The position numbers were made by a program, and so were the translations under genes. Below the pieces are notes generated by a model, which worked only from the letters and a program-made list of their open reading frames with translations, did not search any database and had not been told where the DNA came from. This document shows positions 1 through 5,405 of a DNA stretch of 7,379 bases, one piece after another. Position 1 is the first letter of the stretch; every line of letters begins with the position of its first letter. The stretch spans positions 1 through 7,379 of the forward strand of contig DASQLD010000713.1 in the NCBI GenBank assembly GCA_035630195.1, in the 5' to 3' direction. The DNA is from DASQDN01 sp035630195 (GTDB lineage Bacteria > Acidobacteriota > Terriglobia > Bryobacterales > Bryobacteraceae).

Positions 1-497
1 CGAGGCGCGGACGCCTTGGATTCCATCGATACCGGAACGCTGATAGGTCTCATGGTCTATACATCGCCCGTGTCGGCGTTGCGCTCCGGATGCGCCTCGA
101 GGATTTTACGTTAAGGAGGGGCGCGGATGGGTGCGCCTGCACGAAAAAAGTGGCAAGCTGCACAGCCTGCCCTGCCATCACAATCTGGACTGAAGTTACA
201 TCGCCGCTGCCAAGGGCCGTAGTTTCGCACGGCCATCAACCGAACCGGCACGCTGCTTACAAAAAGATCGCTCCGGCAGGAAGACGCCTACCGGATGATC
301 CGGCGTAGGGCAAAGGCAGCCGAGGTCAAACGAAATCGGCAATCACACTCTCCGCGCGACCCGGCGTATTTGCAGAACGCCGGCAGTCTCGAGATCGCAC
401 AGCAGATGGCCAATCACCGAAGCGCTGGCGTCACCGGCTCTACGCCCGGCGCGGCGATGATGTCAGCCGTGGTGAAGTCGCGCGGATCGGGATTTGA
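1..497 (+). pseudogene. Tyrosine recombinase (phage-type integrase) remnant, C-terminal part, multiply frameshifted
   Basis: Seen: the catalytic half of a tyrosine site-specific recombinase can be read if the frame is changed repeatedly. Segments in order are LDSIDTGTLIGLMVY (bases 16-60), ARVGVALRMRLEDF (66-107), RGWVRLHEKSGKLHSLPCHH (122-181), FRTAINRTGTLLTKRSL (223-273), AYRMIRRRAKAAEV (286-327), IGNHTLRAT (335-361), AYLQNAGSLEIAQQMANH (364-417), and RLYARRGDDVSRGEVARIGI (435-494) with a TGA stop at 495-497. The active-site set is recognisable: Arg (69-71), His-x-x-Arg (344-355), His (415-417) and the Tyr nucleophile (441-443). Lesions: about six frame changes, a TGA at 191-193, and an apparent in-frame loss after TLIGL. 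The family would cut and rejoin DNA at attachment sites to integrate or excise an element; this copy cannot. The N-terminus lies outside the window. It converges on the broken vapC 17 bases away, which suggests the residue of an integrated element. The family call is strong. The exact lesion positions are approximate. Confidence 0.88.
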
Positions 498-514
498 ACT
501 TCAGTAGTGTCTTT

Positions 515-937
515 TTATGCTTCGCGCCAGTTTCTGATGATCAGTTTGGCTCCGGTCTTCTGAACCGCCTCAAAATCTTCCGTGTTCCCTGTGACCAGAG
601 GAAGGCCCAGCCGAATTGCTACGGCCGCGATCAGGCAATCCGGCAGTTCCAATATTGAGCCTTGTTTCCGTGCAGCAGCCTTGATGAGCGCAGCTTCATA
701 GTAGTCGCTGGAGATCGGCGTAAGCTGCTCATTCCAGCTCAGCCATGCCAATGCTTTCTCCAATTGTCCGGAGGCGCCCTTAAACGCCAGACCGAGCACA
801 ATCTCATGGACCGTAACGCTGGTGAAAGTAAATGCTCAATGTTGCCGGGCATACTCGGCCGCATGATGGGCAAGCACTTTATCGTGTCCCTTCAAGTATT
901 CGGAAAGGATGTCAGTATCCAAGAGGACCTTGGACAT
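515..937 (-). pseudogene. vapC: VapC-type PIN-domain toxin, interrupted by an in-frame TGA
   Basis: Seen: reading from the ATG at 937-935 gives MSKVLLDTDILSEYLKG and so on for 33 codons, then TGA at 838-836, then the same frame continues from AFTFTSVTVHEIVLGLAFKG to TAA at 517-515. The total of 140 residues plus stop is normal for a VapC. PIN-domain acidic residues are present on both sides of the stop: D7 (LLDTDIL), E in VHEIV (about 45), D in ELPDCLIA and D in TGNTEDF. Relatives have a small residue such as Gly at the interrupted position, so a GGA to TGA change is the simplest lesion. Known: VapC toxins are Mg-dependent ribonucleases that cleave RNA, often initiator tRNA, and are held inactive by VapB. 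Inferred: the 33-residue product is non-functional. A GTG at 799 could restart a 94-aa piece lacking D7, which would also be inactive. The start overlaps the vapB stop (TGATG). Confidence 0.88.
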
Positions 938-1175
938 CAAACGTCGGAAGACGGACTGCCATGGCGTCGTCTCTCCTCATAAGCGAGTTGGACGACTTCA
1001 TCCAGCAACCTTGAATCTTCCGGACTGCCAAACAGCCCAAGCCCCTGCTCGAAGGCGCTTTCCTGAGATGTGCCCATAGAGGCAGGCCGATGGCGCTCAA
1101 GCCACGCATAGAGTTCACCAGTTCCTGCGGCTTCAGGGAGTCAATGGCACGTTCGATGTCCTGTAGCGAATTCAT
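937..1175 (-). pseudogene. vapB: VapB-type antitoxin with a one-base frameshift
   Basis: Seen: the ATG at 1175-1173 opens MNSLQDIERAIDSLKPQEL, a typical N-terminus for small antitoxins paired with PIN toxins. After codon 19 the sense passes to another frame, which reads ELYAWLERHRP, then FEQGLGLFGSPEDSRLLDEV and VQLAYEERRRHG, and ends at TGA 939-937. The stop shares its A with the vapC ATG. The lesion maps to 1118-1117, where CTG-GT-GAA is one base short (CTG-GGT-GAA would restore 79 residues). Without correction the original frame runs past the vapC start to a TGA at 914-912, giving an 87-aa hybrid of no family. Known: such antitoxins bind and block the toxin and autorepress the operon through an N-terminal DNA-binding part. 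Inferred: the antitoxin is dead, which is tolerable because the toxin is also broken. The exact antitoxin subfamily was not determined. Confidence 0.8.
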
Positions 1176-1180
1176 GGCTG

Positions 1181-1190
1181 CTCCCTCCTC
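1181..1190 (-). promoter_or_regulatory. Strong Shine-Dalgarno site of vapB
   Basis: The - strand reads GAGGAGGGAG, then CAGCC, then the vapB ATG at 1175. This purine run is complementary to the 16S anti-SD and well spaced, and it supports the 1175 start. It is the only strong ribosome binding site in the window; the starts of the pyr genes have none. Confidence 0.75.
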
Positions 1191-1196
1191 TGCTTT

Positions 1197-1225
1197 ACCT
1201 TACCGGATAAAGGGGGATCTGTCAC
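1197..1225 (-). promoter_or_regulatory. Candidate sigma-70-like promoter for vapBC
   Basis: On the - strand GTGACA (1225-1220, five of six bases of TTGACA) is followed after 17 bases by TAAGGT (1202-1197, three of six bases of TATAAT), about 20 bases before the vapB start. The spacing is ideal but the -10 match is weak, so this is tentative. Sigma preferences of the host are unknown. Confidence 0.3.
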
Positions 1226-1230
1226 GGAAG

Positions 1231-1257
1231 GCCCGCGAGAGCCGCGGAGCGGCGGGC
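1231..1257. repeat. GC-rich inverted repeat upstream of vapBC
   Basis: GCCCGC (1231-1236) pairs with GCGGGC (1252-1257). A competing inner stem is CCGCG (1233-1237) with CGCGG (1243-1247) around a 5-base loop. No T-run follows on either strand, so a classic intrinsic terminator is unlikely. It could insulate vapBC from the gene upstream on the - strand, or be a chance structure in GC-rich DNA. Confidence 0.35.
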
Positions 1258-1303
1258 AGGACTGCGCCCGCTGGACTGCACGCCAAGCGCATCAGCCTTG
1301 AAG

Positions 1304-1465
1304 CTATCTAGAGGGCGCATCCGAGCTTGAGGCGGATGACACGTCGTCATAGAAGTCCATAGAGCCATAAAAGCGCATCGTGCCATCCGGCATCGGGATG
1401 TTGCGGGCTTCGGAGGTCAACCGGACGTCGGTTTCTTTTTCAGATATGAAGAAAACCGCTTTCAT
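1304..1465 (-). CDS. Possible small ORF of 53 codons, unrecognised
   Basis: Seen: the ATG at 1465-1463 runs to TAG at 1306-1304. The product begins MKAVFFISEKETDVRLTSEA and continues RNIPMPDGTMRFYGSMDFYD, with an acidic Ser-rich tail. The composition looks protein-like (mixed charged and hydrophobic residues, a strand-like RLTSEAR...GTMRFYG stretch) rather than like random GC-rich antisense, but I recognise no family. There is no Shine-Dalgarno site before the ATG. The open frame extends about 26 codons further upstream to a TAA near 1546, so the ATG may not be the true beginning. It lies in the same direction as the tonB-like gene and vapBC. Given the decayed surroundings it may be the tail of an older broken gene. 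No function is proposed. Confidence 0.25.
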   Translation of the reverse strand: MKAVFFISEKETDVRLTSEARNIPMPDGTMRFYGSMDFYDDVSSASSSDAPSR

Positions 1466-1594
1466 CCGACGCTGCTGCGAATCCGGGGTTGATGCAGATT
1501 TGACGTCTGTCGTTACGGCTTTTCTCGAAGTCCTGATTTAGCGTATTCTTTGGCCCTGTCAGCCGTTCCCGCACTTGTGGGATTCTTTGCGTCG

Positions 1595-2721
1595 CTACTG
1601 AAGCTTGAACGGCACATCCACCTGGCTGACCACTGCAACTGGCGACCCGTTCAATAAGGTCGGCTGATACCCGTATCGGCGGACTGCTTCGATGGCCGAG
1701 GGCACAAACAACGGGTGGCACCCAACAAGGTTGCGTTCTCGACACTCCCATCCGGGCCGATCACGACATTGAAGCGAACGATGCCCTGGATACGCGCCTC
1801 TCTTGCTTGGGGCGGATAAATCGCTTCTGGCTTTTCCACGAGTTTCGCCGCTTGCACAGCGCTACCGACGCGGATCGAACCGGGCGGCGCGACTGTCGAG
1901 GCCGATTGTAACTGCGGCATCTCCCTCTGCTGGAACTTCTGAAATTCCTGGATCAATGGCATCGGACCCTGGAATTCCGGCTCCTGTGGACTAAGCTCAC
2001 GGGCGCGCGCCATCAAGGCAGAAGCCATCTCGAAAGCGGAACGATCGTTCGGGTTGCGCGCCTGCTCGGTCCTCGGAAACAGATTCGGTAGCGCCATTCC
2101 AGCGCCTGCCAGGACAAAGACATTGCGGCTGCGATCGAGCGCGATGCGCGCATCTTCCCGCAACCGTTCATGCTCTCCGGCTGGGCGCTTCGCCGGACCC
2201 CGGTCCGGACTCGTCATTCCCAGAATGTCCATCGCATAGAGAAATCCGAGATTTGCAGCGATCCTCTTGTTTGCCGGATCGCGATCGACCGCGCGACTGA
2301 GTAATTGTTCGGCCTCTTCGGGATGTTCGTGGTACAAAAAGCGCGAGGCATTCAACAACACATCCGCATTTTCGGGCGTTCGAGTCACTGCCCGGTTCCA
2401 AGCATCATGAACGGCCGGAACAAAGACATTGGTCATGGGACTAGAAGAGACCGGATCCGCCGGAAAGTTCTCGACCATGTACAGGACATGATTCAAACGT
2501 TCAGCCCGGCGTGGACCAAAGGCCATGTAATACCGCAGCAGCCGGAGCCGTGATTCCTTGTTAGCCGGATTGGCGATCAATTGCGATTCGAGCTGAGAAA
2601 CTTCATCCGGAGAAAGCGGCGGCTCGGCAGAGATCCGCGCTTCAACAGACTGCCCGTATAGCAGATGCGGCAGGGCCAAAGCTAAGGCCAAAACAACTTT
2701 AGTCGGCATAACGGCCTTCAT
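1595..2721 (-). pseudogene. Secreted TPR / TonB C-terminal-domain protein, frameshifted near its end
   Basis: Seen: the start at 2721 gives MKAVMPTKVVLALALALPHL with LLYGQS, a signal peptide with probable cleavage near residue 23. A helical tetratricopeptide-like region follows (about 35-230; for example DVLLNASRFLYHEHPEEAEQ and DPANKRIAANLGFLYAMDIL). Then comes a linker and a TonB_C domain from about 285 (VEKPEAIYPPQAREARIQGI, VRFNVVIGPDGSVENATL). After Gly334 the frame breaks at 1719-1718. The next frame completes the domain (HPLFVPSAIEAVRRYGYQPT, LLNGSPVAVVSQVDVPFKLQ) to TAG 1597-1595, giving 375 residues if one base is restored. As it stands the protein ends at 1651 with 22 wrong residues. 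Known: TonB_C domains contact TonB-dependent outer-membrane transporters; no membrane anchor remains here after signal cleavage, so the role is unclear. An alternative start at codon 5 has AAGG five bases ahead. Sequencing error is possible. Confidence 0.82.
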
Positions 2722-2735
2722 TTTAAACTGGAATC
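2722..2735. promoter_or_regulatory. 14-base gap between divergent start codons
   Basis: The - strand tonB-like gene and the + strand PPOX gene start only 14 bases apart. Stops in each frame (TAA 2724-2726 on +, a TGA on - overlapping the PPOX ATG) prevent ATG extension of either gene. Promoters for each must therefore lie within the other's coding region. TTTAAA at 2722-2727 could serve as a -10 for a leaderless PPOX transcript, but no good -35 is visible. Confidence 0.35.
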
Positions 2736-3338
2736 ATGGAGTGCGTTACCGAACTGCGCGACCGCTACGGGCAGCCGATCGAACGAGCGCGTCTAAAATC
2801 CCTGCGCCGGCTGGATCAGCACTGCCGCAGGTTCATCCAGCTTTCTCCGTTCGTGTGTCTCGGCACATCAGGGGAAGACGGCGCCGATGTAACTCCGCGT
2901 GGTGACCAGCCCGGATTCGTTCATGTTCTCGACGACACCACGCTTGCGCTTCCGGACTGGCCGGGCAACAACCGGCTGGATTCCTTAGCGAATGTCCTCT
3001 CGAATCCCGAGATAGGGATGCTCTTTCTCATTCCTGGTGTCGATGAGACTTTGCGCGTGAACGGCACTGCGGTGATTAGCACAGGGCCGGAGGTGCTCGG
3101 CCGTTGGAATGTAAATGGGAAACATCCCAAGTCTGCGCTCATGATCACGGTGAAGGAAGCGTTTCTGCACTGCGGGAAAGCCTTGATCCGGTCGCGGTTA
3201 TGGCACGATGATTACAAAATTGACCGGCGTATGTTGCCGTCCTACGGGAAAATGCTTAAGGATCAGATCGATATTGCCGATACGGCGGCCGAGATCGAAG
3301 AGTCGGTAGCAGCTGGGTATAAAGAGAGGCTTTATTAA
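2736..3338 (+). CDS. Pyridoxamine 5'-phosphate oxidase-like flavoprotein (MSMEG_1061-type)
   Basis: Seen: an intact 200-residue soluble protein without signal or membrane segment. The split-barrel FMN-binding fold is indicated by SPFVCLGTSGEDGADVTPRG (37-56), PDWPGNNRLDSLANVLSNP (73-91) and GMLFLIPGVDETLRVNG (94-110), followed by EAFLHCGKALIRSRLW (141-156) and a C-terminal helix. The pattern TPRGD, then PGNNR, then IPG-ETLRVNG and FLHCGKA matches the PPOX-class subgroup named after Mycobacterium MSMEG_1061, and the length is right for it. Known: these bind FMN or related flavins; substrates are mostly uncharacterised, and they are not true PdxH enzymes. The start is fixed by the in-frame TAA at 2724-2726; there is no Shine-Dalgarno site. 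It is 46 bases upstream of pyrR and co-directional, so read-through into pyrR is possible, but a metabolic link is not evident. Confidence 0.85.
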   Translation: MECVTELRDRYGQPIERARLKSLRRLDQHCRRFIQLSPFVCLGTSGEDGADVTPRGDQPGFVHVLDDTTLALPDWPGNNRLDSLANVLSNPEIGMLFLIPGVDETLRVNGTAVISTGPEVLGRWNVNGKHPKSALMITVKEAFLHCGKALIRSRLWHDDYKIDRRMLPSYGKMLKDQIDIADTAAEIEESVAAGYKERLY

Positions 3339-3342
3339 GCCT
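3319..3342 (+). promoter_or_regulatory. Two mutually exclusive hairpins before pyrR
   Basis: ATAAAG (3319-3324) pairs with CTTTAT (3330-3335) around the loop AGAGG. Overlapping it, AGGCTT (3327-3332) pairs with AAGCCT (3337-3342) around TATT. Both stems are perfect 6-bp pairs that share bases, so only one can form. They cover the end of the PPOX gene and its stop (3336-3338), 43 bases before the pyrR ATG. GAGAGGCT (3324-3331) matches the 3' part (GNGAGGYU) of the PyrR-binding loop consensus known from Bacillus, but the 5' half does not match, and no U-tract follows. A regulatory role is speculative. Confidence 0.3.
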
Positions 3343-3345
3343 GAG

Positions 3346-3360
3346 TGGACATCGCGTCCA
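3346..3360 (+). repeat. Short inverted repeat in the pyrR leader
   Basis: TGGAC (3346-3350) and GTCCA (3356-3360) form a 5-bp stem with a 5-base loop, 24 bases before the pyrR start. TGGACA (3346-3351) also resembles a -35 box, but no good -10 is found 16-18 bases on (TGTTCT at 3369). It could be a small operator or RNA stem, or chance. Confidence 0.22.
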
Positions 3361-3384
3361 TGCTAGCCTGTTCTCAAACCGCCA

Positions 3385-3942
3385 ATGGCTGAAATCACTC
3401 AGATTCGCGAGAAGTCGCAACTCATGAGCGCCTCCGAGATTGACCGTACGCTAGTCCGGCTCGCCCATGAAATCCTCGAAAAAGCAGAGAACATCGAGAA
3501 GCTCGCCTTCATCGGAATTCGACGCCGCGGTGTCCCTCTCGCGCAGCGACTCGCATCGAAGATCGCGTCGCTCGAAAACCGCAATATCCCAGTCGGCATT
3601 CTCGACATCAATCTCTACCGGGATGACCTGTCGACCGTCGGTGTCGCCCCTGTCTTGAATAATACCGAGATCGATTTCAGCGTTACCGGCAAGGACATCA
3701 TCCTCTTCGACGACGTACTGTACACCGGACGCACAATCCGCGCGGCGCTCGATGCGCTCTTCGACCAGGGACGTCCGGCTCGCGTCCAACTGTGTGTACT
3801 GATCGATCGCGGATGGCGGGAGCTACCCATCGAGGCACGCTTTGTAGGCCGTATGGTGCAGACAACACCGAATGAGATAATTGAAGTGAAACTCCAGGAG
3901 ATCGATACCCTGGAGAAAGTGCTGCTCGTCGAAAAGGTGTGA
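3385..3942 (+). CDS. pyrR: Bifunctional pyr operon regulator / uracil phosphoribosyltransferase PyrR
   Basis: Seen: 185 intact residues with the type-I phosphoribosyltransferase fold. An N-terminal helix (REKSQLMSASEIDRTLVRLA, about 8-27) leads to AFIGIRRRGVPLAQRLA (41-57), DINLYRDDL (74-82), the PRPP-binding motif IILFDDVLYTGRTIRAAL (105-122) and IDRGWRELPIEARFVGR (140-156). These are the hallmarks of PyrR rather than Upp, and the length is typical. Known: PyrR converts uracil and PRPP to UMP. In Firmicutes it binds the pyr mRNA leader in response to UMP to attenuate transcription; in some other phyla RNA-binding regulation has been lost or differs. Neighbours: first gene of a co-directional cluster with a sensor kinase (65-base gap), pyrB and pyrC. 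The leader is too short for a full Bacillus-type attenuator, though small hairpins lie just upstream. No Shine-Dalgarno site; an internal ATG at 3424 is a less likely start. Confidence 0.93.
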   Translation: MAEITQIREKSQLMSASEIDRTLVRLAHEILEKAENIEKLAFIGIRRRGVPLAQRLASKIASLENRNIPVGILDINLYRDDLSTVGVAPVLNNTEIDFSVTGKDIILFDDVLYTGRTIRAALDALFDQGRPARVQLCVLIDRGWRELPIEARFVGRMVQTTPNEIIEVKLQEIDTLEKVLLVEKV

Positions 3943-3970
3943 AGGGGCAGTGATGCCTCTAGTGCCCGCT

Positions 3971-3991
3971 ACGCGCGCTTTCTCAGCGCGT
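3971..3991 (+). promoter_or_regulatory. GC-rich hairpin between pyrR and the kinase gene
   Basis: CGCGCT (3974-3979) pairs with AGCGCG (3985-3990) around TTCTC, extendable by a G-T pair (3973/3991). The 65-base gap also has GGGCA (3945-3949) matching TGCCC (3963-3967). The sequence after the hairpin (CGCATTACTTG) is not a U-tract, so it is at most a weak terminator or an mRNA processing/attenuation element within the operon. Confidence 0.3.
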
Positions 3992-4007
3992 CGCATTACT
4001 TGTTCCC

Positions 4008-5405
4008 ATGAACTGGACCGCGCAGCAAAAAATACGTATAGGCTATTGGCTGTTAACACTCGTTCCTATTGTGCTCGGTGCTTTGGCCGCCAGGAATGCA
4101 ATCGAGCTTAATGCCGCCGCGAAGCACGTCGCCGAAACAAACCGTATTTCAAAACTTCTCGAAAAACTCTTCTCGGAAATTAAGGATGTCGAGGTAGCTC
4201 AGCGCGAATATGTTCTGGTCGGTGGCGAGCAACCTCTTCAGACGATACGCAATACACACGTCCGTATCGACGATGACATTCGCGAGCTGCGACGCATCGG
4301 AGCCGACACCCGATGGTTGAGTCTTCTCGATTCCCTCATTCCGCAGAAATTCGAAGAGATTCAACAGACAATCGAATCGCGCAACGAGCGGGGAGTCGAA
4401 GCTGCCTCGCAGATCCTTCTGACGAATCGCGGCTTCCAGGCCATGGACGATATCCGTCGCGTAGTGTCGAACATGCGGACAGAGGAAGAGCGTCGGCTCG
4501 CTGAGAGAAGTCGCGAACAAAGTCGGCGTTTTCAGAGGACCTTCGAACTTTTCTTCGGTGTCCTGATCTTGAACCTGGCGCTCATCGGCATCCTGTATTT
4601 TCTACAGCGCAGAGAGACGGAACGAGCAAAGCAACTTCACGACGAACTCGAACAGCGTGTTGCACTGCGTACCGAAGCGCTCCAGCGGTCGAACGAAGAT
4701 CTGCAGCAGTTTGCCTACATCGCTTCGCACGACATGAAGGAGCCGCTGCGTATGATTGCCAGCTACACCACGCTACTGCAGCGGCGCTATGCCGGGCGTC
4801 TCGATGAGGATGCCGATTCATTCATCAACTTCATTGTCGATGGAGTGAAGCGAATGAATACTCTCATTCAGGATCTGCTCGAATACTCTCGCGCCGCCTC
4901 CGGCGCCGAAGATCAGCTTTCGGAGGTGCATGTTCCGACGATCCTTCGCAATGTCATGGCGAATTTGAAGGTCACCATTGCCGAATCGGGAGCTACGGTG
5001 AAATCGGAGCATCTTCCCGAAGCGGTCCCCTATGATGCGATCCGGCTTACACAGATCTTTCAGAACCTAATCGGCAATGCCATCAAGTATCGGGGCGACC
5101 GCCGTCCCGTCGTCACCATTACGAGTACGCGGCGTGATGATGAGATAGTTTTCAGCGTGAGCGACAATGGTATCGGAATTGCCCCCGAACACGTCGATAA
5201 AATCTTCAACGTCTTCCAACGGCTGCACGGGAAGGAGTACGAAGGAACAGGAATCGGACTTGCAATGGTAAAGAAGATCGTTGAGCGGTATGGCGGACGA
5301 ATCTGGGTAGAATCCACGCCCGATGTCGGATCGACCTTTCATTTCACAATTCTTCTCAACGCTCCGCTTTCGCTCGCTGAAGCGGCCGCCTCCACAATCA
5401 CATGA
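4008..5405 (+). CDS. CHASE3-domain transmembrane sensor histidine kinase
   Basis: Seen: 465 residues, intact. Membrane helix 1 at about 12-29 (GYWLLTLVPIVLGALAA). A periplasmic helical region at about 35-175 has the CHASE3 pattern (EIKDVEVAQREYVLVG, LLTNRGFQAMDDIR). Membrane helix 2 is at about 180-199 (ELFFGVLILNLALIGILYFL), followed by a coiled-coil linker (RRETERAKQLHDELEQRVAL). The HisKA dimerisation helix carries the phospho-acceptor His241 in FAYIASHDMKEPLRMIASY. The HATPase_c domain has an N-box (QNLIGNAIKYR, 352-362), G1 (SDNGIGIAPEH, 385-395), an F-box (VFQRLHGKEYEG) and G2 (GTGIGLAMVKK, 413-423). There is no PAS, HAMP or receiver domain. Known: such kinases autophosphorylate His and pass phosphate to a response regulator; no regulator gene is present in the window. 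Neighbours: between pyrR and pyrB, with its stop overlapping the pyrB start (ATGA). The signal is unknown. The start is the only ATG after the in-frame TAG at 3960-3962; it has no Shine-Dalgarno site. Confidence 0.93.
   Translation: MNWTAQQKIRIGYWLLTLVPIVLGALAARNAIELNAAAKHVAETNRISKLLEKLFSEIKDVEVAQREYVLVGGEQPLQTIRNTHVRIDDDIRELRRIGADTRWLSLLDSLIPQKFEEIQQTIESRNERGVEAASQILLTNRGFQAMDDIRRVVSNMRTEEERRLAERSREQSRRFQRTFELFFGVLILNLALIGILYFLQRRETERAKQLHDELEQRVALRTEALQRSNEDLQQFAYIASHDMKEPLRMIASYTTLLQRRYAGRLDEDADSFINFIVDGVKRMNTLIQDLLEYSRAASGAEDQLSEVHVPTILRNVMANLKVTIAESGATVKSEHLPEAVPYDAIRLTQIFQNLIGNAIKYRGDRRPVVTITSTRRDDEIVFSVSDNGIGIAPEHVDKIFNVFQRLHGKEYEGTGIGLAMVKKIVERYGGRIWVESTPDVGSTFHFTILLNAPLSLAEAAASTIT

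Larger units (their letters stand above)
1176..1594. other. Spacer between vapBC and the tonB-like gene
   Basis: This 419-base stretch contains the ribosome binding site and possible promoter of vapBC (1181-1225), a GC-rich inverted repeat (1231-1257) and a doubtful 53-codon ORF on the - strand (1465-1304). From 1466 to 1594, immediately downstream of the reconstructed stop of the tonB-like gene, I see no convincing coding frame and no U-tailed terminator. The left-hand ORF covering 1090-1311 on the + strand is antisense to vapB and has no family features. Confidence 0.6.

Noticed and set aside
90..507. Two + strand ORFs (90-308 and 295-507) as separate small genes
   Set aside because: Their sensible parts are fragments of one tyrosine recombinase in different frames; the rest is out-of-frame translation.
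836..838. TGA in vapC as selenocysteine or recoded codon
   Set aside because: No catalytic role is expected at this position, no SECIS-like element was noticed, and the partner antitoxin is broken too; a plain nonsense mutation is simpler.
1110..1125. Programmed frameshift in vapB (or in the tonB-like gene at 1718)
   Set aside because: No slippery heptamer or nearby stimulatory structure is seen; the sites are ordinary GC sequence and are repaired by one base.
912..1175. 87-aa - strand ORF as an intact antitoxin
   Set aside because: Only its first 19 residues are antitoxin-like; the rest is out of frame and overruns the vapC start.
1440..1751. 103-aa - strand ORF
   Set aside because: It is a different-frame reading over the tonB-like 3' end and spacer, with no domain features.
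3327..3342. Intrinsic terminator after the PPOX gene
   Set aside because: A perfect 6-bp stem exists but no U-rich tract follows it, so it was listed as a possible RNA switch rather than a terminator.
4149..4520. 123-aa - strand ORF opposite the kinase
   Set aside because: Antisense shadow of the CHASE3 region; no start signal or recognisable domain.
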